Source: Betaproteobacteria bacterium
Lineage (GTDB): Bacteria; Pseudomonadota; Gammaproteobacteria; Burkholderiales; Burkholderiaceae
DNA: 6,894 nt
NCBI GenBank assembly: GCA_947468785.1
Contig: CANIMS010000083.1
Location: 1-6,894 of the forward strand
Direction: 5' to 3'
In this document: positions 1-5,327 of the stretch, piece after piece
How positions within the stretch are numbered: the stretch's first letter is position 1
Layout: the number at the start of each line of letters is the position of its first letter
The notes under the pieces: model-generated
Database searches by the model: none
The model's input: only the letters and a program-made list of their open reading frames with translations
Told to the model about the DNA's origin: nothing
Position numbers and translations under genes: made by a program

Positions 1-465
1 ACCATGACTTACCAACAGAATAGTTTTACCAATATGTTGTTGACGAATTTTTTCAAGCGCCTTTTGAACACGCTCTGCAAGCTGAGCAATACTCTCGCCA
101 CCACGTAATTCTTGATGAACATCCCTGCTGATATGACTTTTCCAAAGCTCAGGATCAAAGCCGGGAGCTTCCTCAGTAGTGACCCCTTGAAATACTCCTA
201 GGTGACGCTCTCTTAAAGAGCTATCGACAATAGCCTTGGTATTAAACAATTTTTCAATCGCATTTGCTGTCTTTGCAGCACGCTGCAAATCACTGGTATA
301 GAGGACATCAAACTGAAGATCAATGGCTTTGATGGCCTTTGCCATTTGAGCAGCTTGCGCAATACCGCGTTGGTTTAGATCGACATCCGTATGACCTTGG
401 AAGCGACGTTCAGCATTCCAATTGGTTTCACCGTGACGTACTAAGCAAAAGCGAGTTGTTTTCAT
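1..465 (-). CDS. Histidine phosphatase family protein (phosphoglycerate mutase-like), C-terminus off window
   Basis: My translation of the minus strand gives 155 residues starting MKTTRFCLVRHGETNWN. The RHGE motif at residues 10-13 carries the phospho-accepting His11. The segment ends at the left edge within LLVSHG, which holds the second catalytic histidine (about residue 154). Between them are YTSDLQRAAKTA and LRERHLGVFQG, typical of the GpmB/CobC/PhoE-like branch of the histidine phosphatase superfamily. Members are cytosolic, transfer phosphate through a phosphohistidine, and are mostly small-molecule phosphatases; the substrate cannot be read from sequence. About 50-60 C-terminal residues should lie outside the window. 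It sits 21 bases downstream of the GNAT gene on the same strand, so the two are probably cotranscribed. No clear Shine-Dalgarno precedes the ATG; an overlapping 4-codon frame does, suggesting coupling. A true 2,3-bisphosphoglycerate-dependent mutase is less likely. Confidence 0.9.
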   Translation of the reverse strand, partial: MKTTRFCLVRHGETNWNAERRFQGHTDVDLNQRGIAQAAQMAKAIKAIDLQFDVLYTSDLQRAAKTANAIEKLFNTKAIVDSSLRERHLGVFQGVTTEEAPGFDPELWKSHISRDVHQELRGGESIAQLAERVQKALEKIRQQHIGKTILLVSHG

Positions 466-486
466 GACGTCATCATAAAGGCTAAT

Positions 487-882
487 TTATTTCTTTAGAG
501 TCCATGCTCGTGGGTTGTGCTCAAAGCCAATGTGCTGATAGTAGTCGTTGGCTTTAGGTGCTGCCAATAAGACAATCATGCAATTCAGCCCAAGCCTTGT
601 TTTGGTTTCTTCGATAAGACGTTTCCCAATTCCTTGCCTTTGGTATTTTTGATCAACCGCTAAGTCAGCTAGATAGGCGACGTATTCGAAATCAGTCAAG
701 GAGCGAGATATACCAATGAGTTGGTCGCCATCCCAGGCGGTAATGGTCAAATTAGCGTTTTTGAGCATTGATTCAAAGGTTTTTAGATTATCCACGGGCC
801 TGCGTTCGCCTAAGCTTGAGCGAATATAGAGATCGATGGCCTGCGCCGCCGTAATCTGGGCATCATCACGATAAACAATCAT
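487..882 (-). CDS. GNAT family N-acetyltransferase
   Basis: A 131-residue protein made of a single GNAT (Gcn5-related) domain, which transfers acetyl from acetyl-CoA to an amine. The acetyl-CoA pyrophosphate-binding motif A is visible at residues 70-97: the strand YLADLAV followed by QRQGIG (81-86, matching Q/R-x-x-G-x-G/A) and the helix KRLIEETKTRL. Motif B is recognisable in the C-terminal strand and YYQHIGF (114-120), the usual GNAT ending. The start ATG is well supported: AAGGA lies six bases upstream (mRNA sense), so no longer form is needed. The acceptor substrate, protein or small molecule, cannot be told from sequence. It is the first gene of a likely two-gene minus-strand unit with the histidine phosphatase and diverges from the EamA transporter across 142 bases. 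The length is normal for a stand-alone small GNAT. Confidence 0.92.
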   Translation of the reverse strand: MIVYRDDAQITAAQAIDLYIRSSLGERRPVDNLKTFESMLKNANLTITAWDGDQLIGISRSLTDFEYVAYLADLAVDQKYQRQGIGKRLIEETKTRLGLNCMIVLLAAPKANDYYQHIGFEHNPRAWTLKK

Positions 883-1012
883 ATTGATTCCTTAGGTATG
901 TTTGCCTTGGGGGCAATAGAGATAGCATCAATCCGCACACTTTCTTGTATGGTCAAGAACATATTACAGCCCCACTCGCGAGGTTTGTTAATACAATTCA
1001 CTTAATAAGAAT

Positions 1013-1019
1013 AAAAGGG
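1013..1019 (+). promoter_or_regulatory. Ribosome binding site of the GTG-started EamA gene
   Basis: AAAAGGG stands five bases before the GTG at 1025. It decides the start of this gene, which lacks an ATG at its N-terminus. The next in-frame ATG (residue 8) falls at the first membrane helix and has no comparable purine run in front. Confidence 0.65.
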
Positions 1020-1024
1020 TAATA

Positions 1025-1897
1025 GTGAATAGAGAAACTAAAGGAATGCTGATTGGATTTATCGGCATTCTTATTTTTAGTCTGACCTTGCCAGTAAGTA
1101 AGATTGCGATACTAAGTTTTGATCCCTACTTTATTGCATTTGGTAGGGCCACTCTCGCGGGGATGGTTGCTTTAGCATACCTTGTCATTTGGCGAGAGCC
1201 TTTGTTTGCAAAGGGCGATCTAGGCAAGTTTATTGTGATTGCCTTAGGAGTCGTTTTTGGCTTTCCCATTTTCACAACAGTCGCTATGGCCTATGGCTCT
1301 TCTTCTCATGGCGCAGTCATTCTTGGCATGATGCCTTTAGCAACCACCGTGATAGGGGTCGTCCGTTTTGGGGAGCGGCCATCAATTGGGTTTTGGATCA
1401 TATCTTTATTAGGCGCAGCACTTGTAGTTACCTACGCACTCTTAAAAAGTTCTGGCAGCTTTACTCTGGTGGATGGACTGTTAGTGCTTGGGGGTATTTG
1501 TGCTTGTATAGGCTATGTTGAGGGTGGCGAACTTTCAAGAAAAATGAATCCTCGCGCTGTTATATCTTGGGCTCTAGTGATTTCTTTGCCGGCAAATATT
1601 GTTTTTAGTTATTTGACTTTTAATTCTGGCTATTTAGAGGCTGGCGCCTTTGCTTGGTCTACCTTTGTTTATTTAAGTCTCTTCCCAATGTTTTTTGGAT
1701 TTTTCTTTTGGTATGAGGGTCTTGCGATCGGCGGAATTGCGAGGGTAAGTCAGGTGCAATTAGTGCAGCCATTTTGTACCTTGATCGCTGCGAGTGTTTT
1801 GTTGGGCGACCCGCTAACATTAATGAATTTAGTCTTTGCAGTTTTGGTCGTTTCTACCGTAATACTAGGCAAAAGAATGTTGATTAAGAGAGCATAG
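1025..1897 (+). CDS. EamA/DMT superfamily transporter (RhaT/YdcZ-like permease)
   Basis: A 290-residue, very hydrophobic inner-membrane protein with about ten predicted helices (roughly residues 8-30, 33-56, 66-88, 96-115, 121-140, 148-168, 178-199, 208-233, 241-261, 266-285). This matches the two-times-five EamA repeat of the drug/metabolite transporter superfamily. The first repeat begins GFIGILIFSLTLPVSK and contains FGRATLAG; the end of the second contains SQVQLVQPFCTLIAASVLLGDP, the typical end-of-repeat helix followed by a G-D/E-P turn. A basic KRMLIKRA tail lies at the C-terminus. DMT permeases usually export metabolites or amino acids; the substrate is not predictable here. It starts with GTG, preceded by AAAAGGG with a five-base spacer (1013-1019), so the start is convincing. 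It appears monocistronic, ending just before a bidirectional hairpin terminator. I see no convincing promoter in the 142-base divergent gap. Confidence 0.93.
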   Translation: MNRETKGMLIGFIGILIFSLTLPVSKIAILSFDPYFIAFGRATLAGMVALAYLVIWREPLFAKGDLGKFIVIALGVVFGFPIFTTVAMAYGSSSHGAVILGMMPLATTVIGVVRFGERPSIGFWIISLLGAALVVTYALLKSSGSFTLVDGLLVLGGICACIGYVEGGELSRKMNPRAVISWALVISLPANIVFSYLTFNSGYLEAGAFAWSTFVYLSLFPMFFGFFFWYEGLAIGGIARVSQVQLVQPFCTLIAASVLLGDPLTLMNLVFAVLVVSTVILGKRMLIKRA

Positions 1898-1905
1898 ATA
1901 TAAAA

Positions 1906-1927
1906 AAGCCCCGAAAGTGCGGGGCTT
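1906..1927. terminator. Bidirectional hairpin terminator between convergent genes
   Basis: A perfect 8-base stem AAGCCCCG / CGGGGCTT encloses the 6-base loop AAAGTG. Reading the minus strand, the hairpin is followed at once by a run of six T, a textbook intrinsic terminator for the 60-residue protein gene that stops at 1933. In the plus direction (downstream of the EamA stop at 1897) the hairpin is followed by GGTATTTATG, a poor T tract, so termination there is probably weaker. Confidence 0.88.
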
Positions 1928-1932
1928 GGTAT

Positions 1933-2115
1933 TTATGCAGGAGTGACACTCAGTCTATTGAGTGCCCGCTGAATCTTATCCTTTTCTTTGGGCTTGGTGC
2001 TGGACTCTAATAACTTGGTCAGTTGGGCAATGTTTAAGGGGCCTAAGCGTGCCTTCCCAGTTTTAGTGAGCATAGAATTGCTTTTTCGATTCTTTTGGTT
2101 TTGGTTTACAGCCAT
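1933..2115 (-). CDS. Small basic hypothetical protein (60 aa)
   Basis: I do not recognise a named family. The 60-residue product is strongly basic, with many Lys and Arg, no cysteine, no signal peptide and no membrane segment, so it is probably cytoplasmic. The N-terminal third is Asn/Gln/Lys/Ser-rich and looks disordered. The rest (about residues 28-56) could form two short helices ending IQRALNRL. Several signs argue that it is a real gene. AGGAA lies a few bases before the ATG in mRNA sense, with good spacing. The stop is followed six bases later by a strong terminator oriented for this strand. No larger gene overlaps it. An RNA- or ribosome-associated role would suit its charge, but that is conjecture. 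It diverges from the DUF2798 gene. Confidence 0.72.
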   Translation of the reverse strand: MAVNQNQKNRKSNSMLTKTGKARLGPLNIAQLTKLLESSTKPKEKDKIQRALNRLSVTPA

Positions 2116-2141
2116 TGAATTTCCTAGAGTTATGGAATGAT

Positions 2142-2169
2142 GAATCAGTGAGCGTACTTCACATGATTC
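2142..2169. repeat. Imperfect inverted repeat in the divergent region
   Basis: GAATCA-GTGA (2142-2151) pairs with TCAC-A-TGATTC (2159-2169), giving a 10-pair stem with a one-base bulge and a 7-base loop. There is no T tract on either side, so it is not an obvious terminator. It lies in the leader of the 60-residue protein gene, about 27 bases before its start. It could be an operator or a leader stem-loop. Confidence 0.5.
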
Positions 2170-2206
2170 CCCTGTCTAGGGCGCAGAATAGTGATCACCA
2201 TTCAGG

Positions 2207-2235
2207 ATAACAGCTAAATAGATAGTTGCTATGAT
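2207..2235 (+). promoter_or_regulatory. Sigma70-type extended -10 promoter for the DUF2798 gene
   Basis: An extended -10 element, TGC followed by TATGAT (2230-2235, 5 of 6 to consensus), sits 17 bases after ATAACA (2207-2212, 4 of 6 to TTGACA). The expected transcription start, 6-8 bases beyond the -10 element, falls at or next to the A of the ATG at 2242, so the message may be leaderless. Confidence 0.5.
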
Positions 2236-2241
2236 TAGGGC

Positions 2242-2466
2242 ATGATTACTCTAGCAGACCTTATTTTTTCTATTGTGATGGGCTTCTTAATGTCGGTCAG
2301 CATTACGCTAGTCACGACTATGGTTCATATTGGTTTTGATAACCGTTTCTTTTGGGAGTGGCTTGAAGTTTGGCTGCTGGTTTATCCAGTGGCGATAGTT
2401 TGCATAGTGGTCCACAAACCGATTGCTAGCAAGATTACTAACGTTCTTGTTGATAGGTTCAAATGA
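2242..2466 (+). CDS. DUF2798-like small membrane protein (74 aa)
   Basis: A 74-residue protein with two predicted membrane helices (about residues 4-27 and 39-60) and a basic tail ending VDRFK. The pattern fits the DUF2798 family of two-helix inner-membrane proteins: MGFLMSVSITLVTTMVHIGFDNRF leads into WEWLEVWLLVYPVAIVCIV, then a conserved Pro and a basic C-terminal helix. The family has no known biochemical role. The start is the only ATG that leaves the first helix whole; a purine stretch AGGG is only one base away, too close for normal Shine-Dalgarno use. The last four bases, ATGA, overlap the start of the lipoprotein gene, so the two are almost certainly translated from one message. The family call rests on pattern memory, not on a search. 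Confidence 0.8.
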   Translation: MITLADLIFSIVMGFLMSVSITLVTTMVHIGFDNRFFWEWLEVWLLVYPVAIVCIVVHKPIASKITNVLVDRFK

Positions 2467-2696
2467 AGGTCTACTTATTCGCATCGCTAGCTGTAATCTG
2501 TTTAGCCTCATGCGCTGCCGTATTTACTGATGCATCAGACGCGAATCAAGTTACCTATTTGAATAGCAGCGGTGAATCCATTGAGCAGTTAACGGTCAAT
2601 GCCAAGGCTTATTGCGAACAGTTTGGCAAGACGGCCGTATATAGAAGTAGCGATACTCAATTCGTGGCGGTCTTCGACTGCAAGGTGCAGCGTTAA
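2463..2696 (+). CDS. Small lipoprotein (77 aa)
   Basis: The 77-residue product has a short lipoprotein signal: Lys2, a hydrophobic stretch, then lipobox LASC with the lipidated Cys at residue 17. Residue 18 is Ala and there is no Asp at +2, so Lol sorting to the outer membrane is expected. The mature part of about 60 residues has two further cysteines (51 and 73) that could form a disulfide in the periplasm. It ends AVFDCKVQR, a layout shared by many small uncharacterised proteobacterial lipoproteins. The ATG overlaps the preceding stop as ATGA, with AGG five bases upstream (2455-2457), indicating translational coupling. Its TAA stop overlaps the prfC stop on the other strand. No function can be given. 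Confidence 0.82.
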   Translation: MKVYLFASLAVICLASCAAVFTDASDANQVTYLNSSGESIEQLTVNAKAYCEQFGKTAVYRSSDTQFVAVFDCKVQR

Positions 2697-4342
2697 CCAG
2701 CTAATTCAGATTGATAGATTAAGCCGGCATGCTCTCTTAGAGCATGAAATTGAATCGATTCCCAGCGTTGTTGTGCAACATCTAGCTCAGATTTATGAGT
2801 TGCTAAGAAAACAGCGGCACCGACGACATCTTCGGCCATGCGGTGTATATTTTCTTGAGTAAATTTTTTCAATGCCACAGGATCATCTGAGCTTACCCAG
2901 CGAGCCAGACTATATCGGGATGGCAATAGGCGTACTTCAGCCCCATATTCTGTTTGCAGGCGATGACTTACTACTTCAAACTGTAATTGGCCAAATGCGC
3001 CAAGCAGCATAGTGCCTCCAGCCATGGGGCGAAATACTTGAATAGCACCTTCTTCACCTAATTGCATTAAGCCAGTGCGTAATTGTTTGGAGCGCAGTGG
3101 ATCTGCAGACTCAACCATGCGGAAAATTTCTGGAGCAAAAAAAGGTAAACCCGTAAATTGCAGTTGCTCGCCTTCCGTTAGCGTATCGCCCAGTCGTAAT
3201 AGTCCATGATTCGGTAGACCAATAATGTCACCAGGAAAGGCTTCATCCAAAATATCACGTCTCTGCGACAAGAACGATAAAGCATTGTTTGTTCGCACTT
3301 CTTTATTATTGCGGCAAATTTTTAATTTCATGCCTCGTTGAAAGTGGCCTGAGCAAATTCGCAAGAAGGCAACTCGGTCGCGGTGCGCAGGATCCATATT
3401 GGCCTGAATCTTAAAAACTACCGCAGAAAATTTATTCTCAGAAGGGCTTACTTCGCGTTGTAAGGCTTTTCGAGACCCTGGAGATGGCGCTAGTTCAACT
3501 AAGGTATTGAGAATTTCACGTACACCGAAGTTGTTGATCGCAGAACCAAAAAATACGGGCGATTGGCGCCCTGCTAAAAAAGCCTCTTGATCGAATGCAG
3601 GCATTGCGCTTTTAATTAAGTCGACTTCAGTTAATGCATTTTCAAGATCGCTACCCAGGCGTTCTTTTAGGGCTGGGTCATTCACATCAACAATCGCATG
3701 TGAATCTTCGGTCACCCGATCTTCACCGGCTTTAAACATGCGCATTTGTAAGTTAGCAATATCAATCACGCCCGCGAAAGATTTGCCCATCCCCACAGGC
3801 CAGGTAAATGGCACTACTTCAATACCAAGGGCGGATTCAATTTCATCCATCAATTCCATCGGCGGCTTTACTTCACGATCCATCTTGTTGATGAAGGTAA
3901 CAATAGGTGTGTTGCGAGCCCTACAGACTTCAAGCAAACGTAGTGTTTGTGATTCAACACCATTTGCCGCATCTATCACCATAAGCGCTGAATCAACAGC
4001 CGTTAGCACGCGATAAGTATCTTCAGAAAAATCTTGGTGACCAGGGGTATCCAGAAGATTAATAATGCAATCGCGATATTCCATTTGCATTACCGAGCTG
4101 GCTACTGAAATACCACGTTGTTTTTCTATCTCCATCCAGTCAGATGTAGCATGTCGACTTGCTTTACGGGCCTTGACGCTACCAGCAATTTGAATAGCTC
4201 CTGCATATAGCAGTAATTTTTCAGTGAGTGTTGTCTTGCCTGCATCCGGGTGAGAGATGATGGCAAAGCTTCGACGTCGTAAGACTTCTGCTCCGGGTGT
4301 GCTAGGGGTGTTGGTGTCGATGATATTTCTGCGCTTATTAAT
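2693..4342 (-). CDS. prfC: Peptide chain release factor 3 (RF3), non-canonical start
   Basis: RF3 is a cytosolic translational GTPase that speeds removal of RF1 and RF2 from the ribosome after termination. From an ATT at 4342 the product is 549 residues (E. coli RF3 is 529). GTPase motifs are clear: P-loop SHPDAGKTT at 30-38, RGIS near 76-79, DTPGH at 98-102 and NKMD at 152-155. These are followed by RF3-specific stretches such as FKIQANMDPAHRDRVAF, FTGLPFFAPEIFR and EEGAIQVFRP. The first in-frame ATG (4135, residue 70) would delete the P-loop and cannot be the real start. Between the upstream stop (TAG, 4343-4345) and that ATG there is no in-frame ATG, GTG, TTG or CTG; only ATT at 4342 and ATC at 4324 and 4321 are plausible. 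The sequence is otherwise intact. The C-terminus extends about ten residues past the REH at which E. coli RF3 ends. It lies downstream of a pseudouridine synthase gene and converges on the lipoprotein gene. Confidence 0.95.
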   Translation of the reverse strand: MNKRRNIIDTNTPSTPGAEVLRRRSFAIISHPDAGKTTLTEKLLLYAGAIQIAGSVKARKASRHATSDWMEIEKQRGISVASSVMQMEYRDCIINLLDTPGHQDFSEDTYRVLTAVDSALMVIDAANGVESQTLRLLEVCRARNTPIVTFINKMDREVKPPMELMDEIESALGIEVVPFTWPVGMGKSFAGVIDIANLQMRMFKAGEDRVTEDSHAIVDVNDPALKERLGSDLENALTEVDLIKSAMPAFDQEAFLAGRQSPVFFGSAINNFGVREILNTLVELAPSPGSRKALQREVSPSENKFSAVVFKIQANMDPAHRDRVAFLRICSGHFQRGMKLKICRNNKEVRTNNALSFLSQRRDILDEAFPGDIIGLPNHGLLRLGDTLTEGEQLQFTGLPFFAPEIFRMVESADPLRSKQLRTGLMQLGEEGAIQVFRPMAGGTMLLGAFGQLQFEVVSHRLQTEYGAEVRLLPSRYSLARWVSSDDPVALKKFTQENIHRMAEDVVGAAVFLATHKSELDVAQQRWESIQFHALREHAGLIYQSELAG

Positions 4343-4357
4343 CTAGGTTTGGACAGG

Positions 4358-4363
4358 ATTATA
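4358..4363 (-). promoter_or_regulatory. Possible -10 element upstream of prfC
   Basis: The minus strand reads a perfect TATAAT here, within the 36-base gap between the pseudouridine synthase stop and the prfC stop-bounded frame. At 17-base spacing the -35 position reads AGTTTT, a weak match. If used, transcription would begin near 4350, leaving a leader of only about 8-10 bases before the ATT at 4342. Confidence 0.35.
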
Positions 4364-4378
4364 AGCGTGTGGCCTTGC

Positions 4379-5134
4379 TTAAAACTGTTCGCCAGGCTTT
4401 AAGAATCGCCACTGTCCAGGCGGGAGCGGCCCTAAAGAGATGCGGCCCATTCTGACGCGCTTTAGCCCAATGACTTTTAATCCAACCATTTCACACATCC
4501 GCCTAATTTGACGTTTGCGACCTTCGCGCAATACAAAGCGAAGTTGATCTTCGTTTTGCCAACTTACTTGAGCAGGCTTAAGCGCTACACCATCCAATGA
4601 AAGTCCATGCTTAAGGCGATCTAAATCTTCAAATGAAAGCTTGCCCTCTACTCGCACTAAATATTCTTTTTCAATCGGACTGTTTTCGCCGATGAGTAAT
4701 TTCGCCACCCGACCATCTTGAGTTAAGACCAGCATCCCAGTTGAATCAATATCTAGGCGACCTGCTGGAGCAAGGCCCTTTGTATTGAAGCGCGGGTTCT
4801 TGCCTTTATCTAAAGGACTAGCAAAGTAATTATCTGGGGTAATTAAGGAGGCAGCTGGTTGATACTCTTGCTCATCATCGTAATGAGAGATAAAACCTAC
4901 TGGTTTGTTCAGAATGACCGTAATACGTGAAGCTTGCTGAGCCTTCGCTACCGATTGCAGTTCAATCTTTTGATGTCTAAATGCGCGGACCCCTAGTTCG
5001 TTAACAACTTCGCCATCAACCGTTACTAGGCCCTGCTCAATATAAGAGTCAGCCTCACGACGCGAGCAAAGCCCTAATTCAGATAAGAGTTTGGAGACGC
5101 GAACTTTTTCTTCCATGACTGCATTATCCGACAT
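4379..5134 (-). CDS. RsuA/RluB/E/F-family rRNA pseudouridine synthase (RluF-like)
   Basis: The enzyme isomerises uridine to pseudouridine, most likely in 23S rRNA. From the ATG at 5134 it has 251 residues. An N-terminal S4 RNA-binding domain covers about 11-60 (VRVSKLLSELGLCSRREAD). NKPVG at about 76-80 opens the catalytic domain, GRLDIDSTGMLVLT at 125-138 contains the catalytic Asp (about 128), and GRKRQIRRMCEMVG is the conserved C-terminal motif. The stretch between NKPVG and GRLD is about 44 residues, longer than the roughly 26 in E. coli RluF; I recall similar inserts in Burkholderiales homologues. The frame stays open to a TTG at 5173, but that start has no ribosome binding site and precedes the S4 domain by 23 residues, so 5134 or the ATG at 5116 is more likely. 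RluF is the best guess, but RluB or RluE specificity is not excluded. prfC follows downstream. Confidence 0.9.
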   Translation of the reverse strand: MSDNAVMEEKVRVSKLLSELGLCSRREADSYIEQGLVTVDGEVVNELGVRAFRHQKIELQSVAKAQQASRITVILNKPVGFISHYDDEQEYQPAASLITPDNYFASPLDKGKNPRFNTKGLAPAGRLDIDSTGMLVLTQDGRVAKLLIGENSPIEKEYLVRVEGKLSFEDLDRLKHGLSLDGVALKPAQVSWQNEDQLRFVLREGRKRQIRRMCEMVGLKVIGLKRVRMGRISLGPLPPGQWRFLKPGEQF

Positions 5135-5318
5135 CAATGCATTTCTTAAGGGCCAAGGTAATATGTAGTTCAATAAAGCCGTGAGAGCTTATGAAGATAT
5201 AGGGGGTAGAGCTAATCGTGATTACTCAACCGACTGGCAATAAATCCCATAATATTCATTGTATTCAATCACTTGTGGCTGTTTTGTAGAGATTTTTGGT
5301 GCTCATTTTTTCTTAGGC

Positions 5319-5323
5319 GAGGG
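5319..5323 (+). promoter_or_regulatory. Ribosome binding site fixing the start at 5328
   Basis: GAGGG, within AGGCGAGGG (5315-5323), lies four bases before the ATG at 5328. It selects this start over an ATG 69 bases upstream that would place 23 extra residues in front of a clean signal peptide. Confidence 0.7.
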
Positions 5324-5327
5324 TCTT

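Larger units (their letters stand above)
2116..2241. promoter_or_regulatory. Divergent intergenic control region
   Basis: This 126-base gap separates the divergent starts of the 60-residue protein gene and the DUF2798-like gene. It contains an imperfect inverted repeat (2142-2169), a perfect 8-base palindrome GTGATCAC (2191-2198) and the promoter of the rightward pair (2207-2235). I could not assign a convincing promoter for the leftward gene. Confidence 0.45.

Noticed and set aside
928..956. TTGACC on the minus strand upstream of the GNAT gene as a -35 box
   Set aside because: The 17-18 base spacing leads to GATTGA or ATTGAT, too poor a -10 element to call a promoter.
985..1012. TTGTTA with AAGAAT as a promoter for the EamA gene
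   Set aside because: Each is a 4-of-6 match, and the predicted transcription start would fall in the ribosome binding site.
1189..1521. A 110-codon open frame on the plus strand inside the transporter gene
   Set aside because: It lies wholly within the EamA frame, its product is rich in Trp, Arg, Ser and Cys without a recognisable domain, and it has no independent signals.
2308..2511. A 67-codon minus-strand frame antisense to the DUF2798 gene
   Set aside because: The sense-strand pair has membrane helices, a lipobox and an ATGA overlap, which explain this region; the antisense product has no pattern.
2599..2862. An 87-codon plus-strand frame over the ends of the lipoprotein gene and prfC
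   Set aside because: It overlaps two well-supported genes and its translation shows no family features.
3738..4016. A 92-codon plus-strand frame inside prfC
   Set aside because: It is antisense to the highly conserved GTPase domain of RF3; the frame is a by-product of that codon pattern.
2693..4135. A 480-residue RF3 starting at the first in-frame ATG
   Set aside because: It would lack the P-loop SHPDAGKTT, which is intact and in frame just upstream, so the short form cannot be the functional protein.
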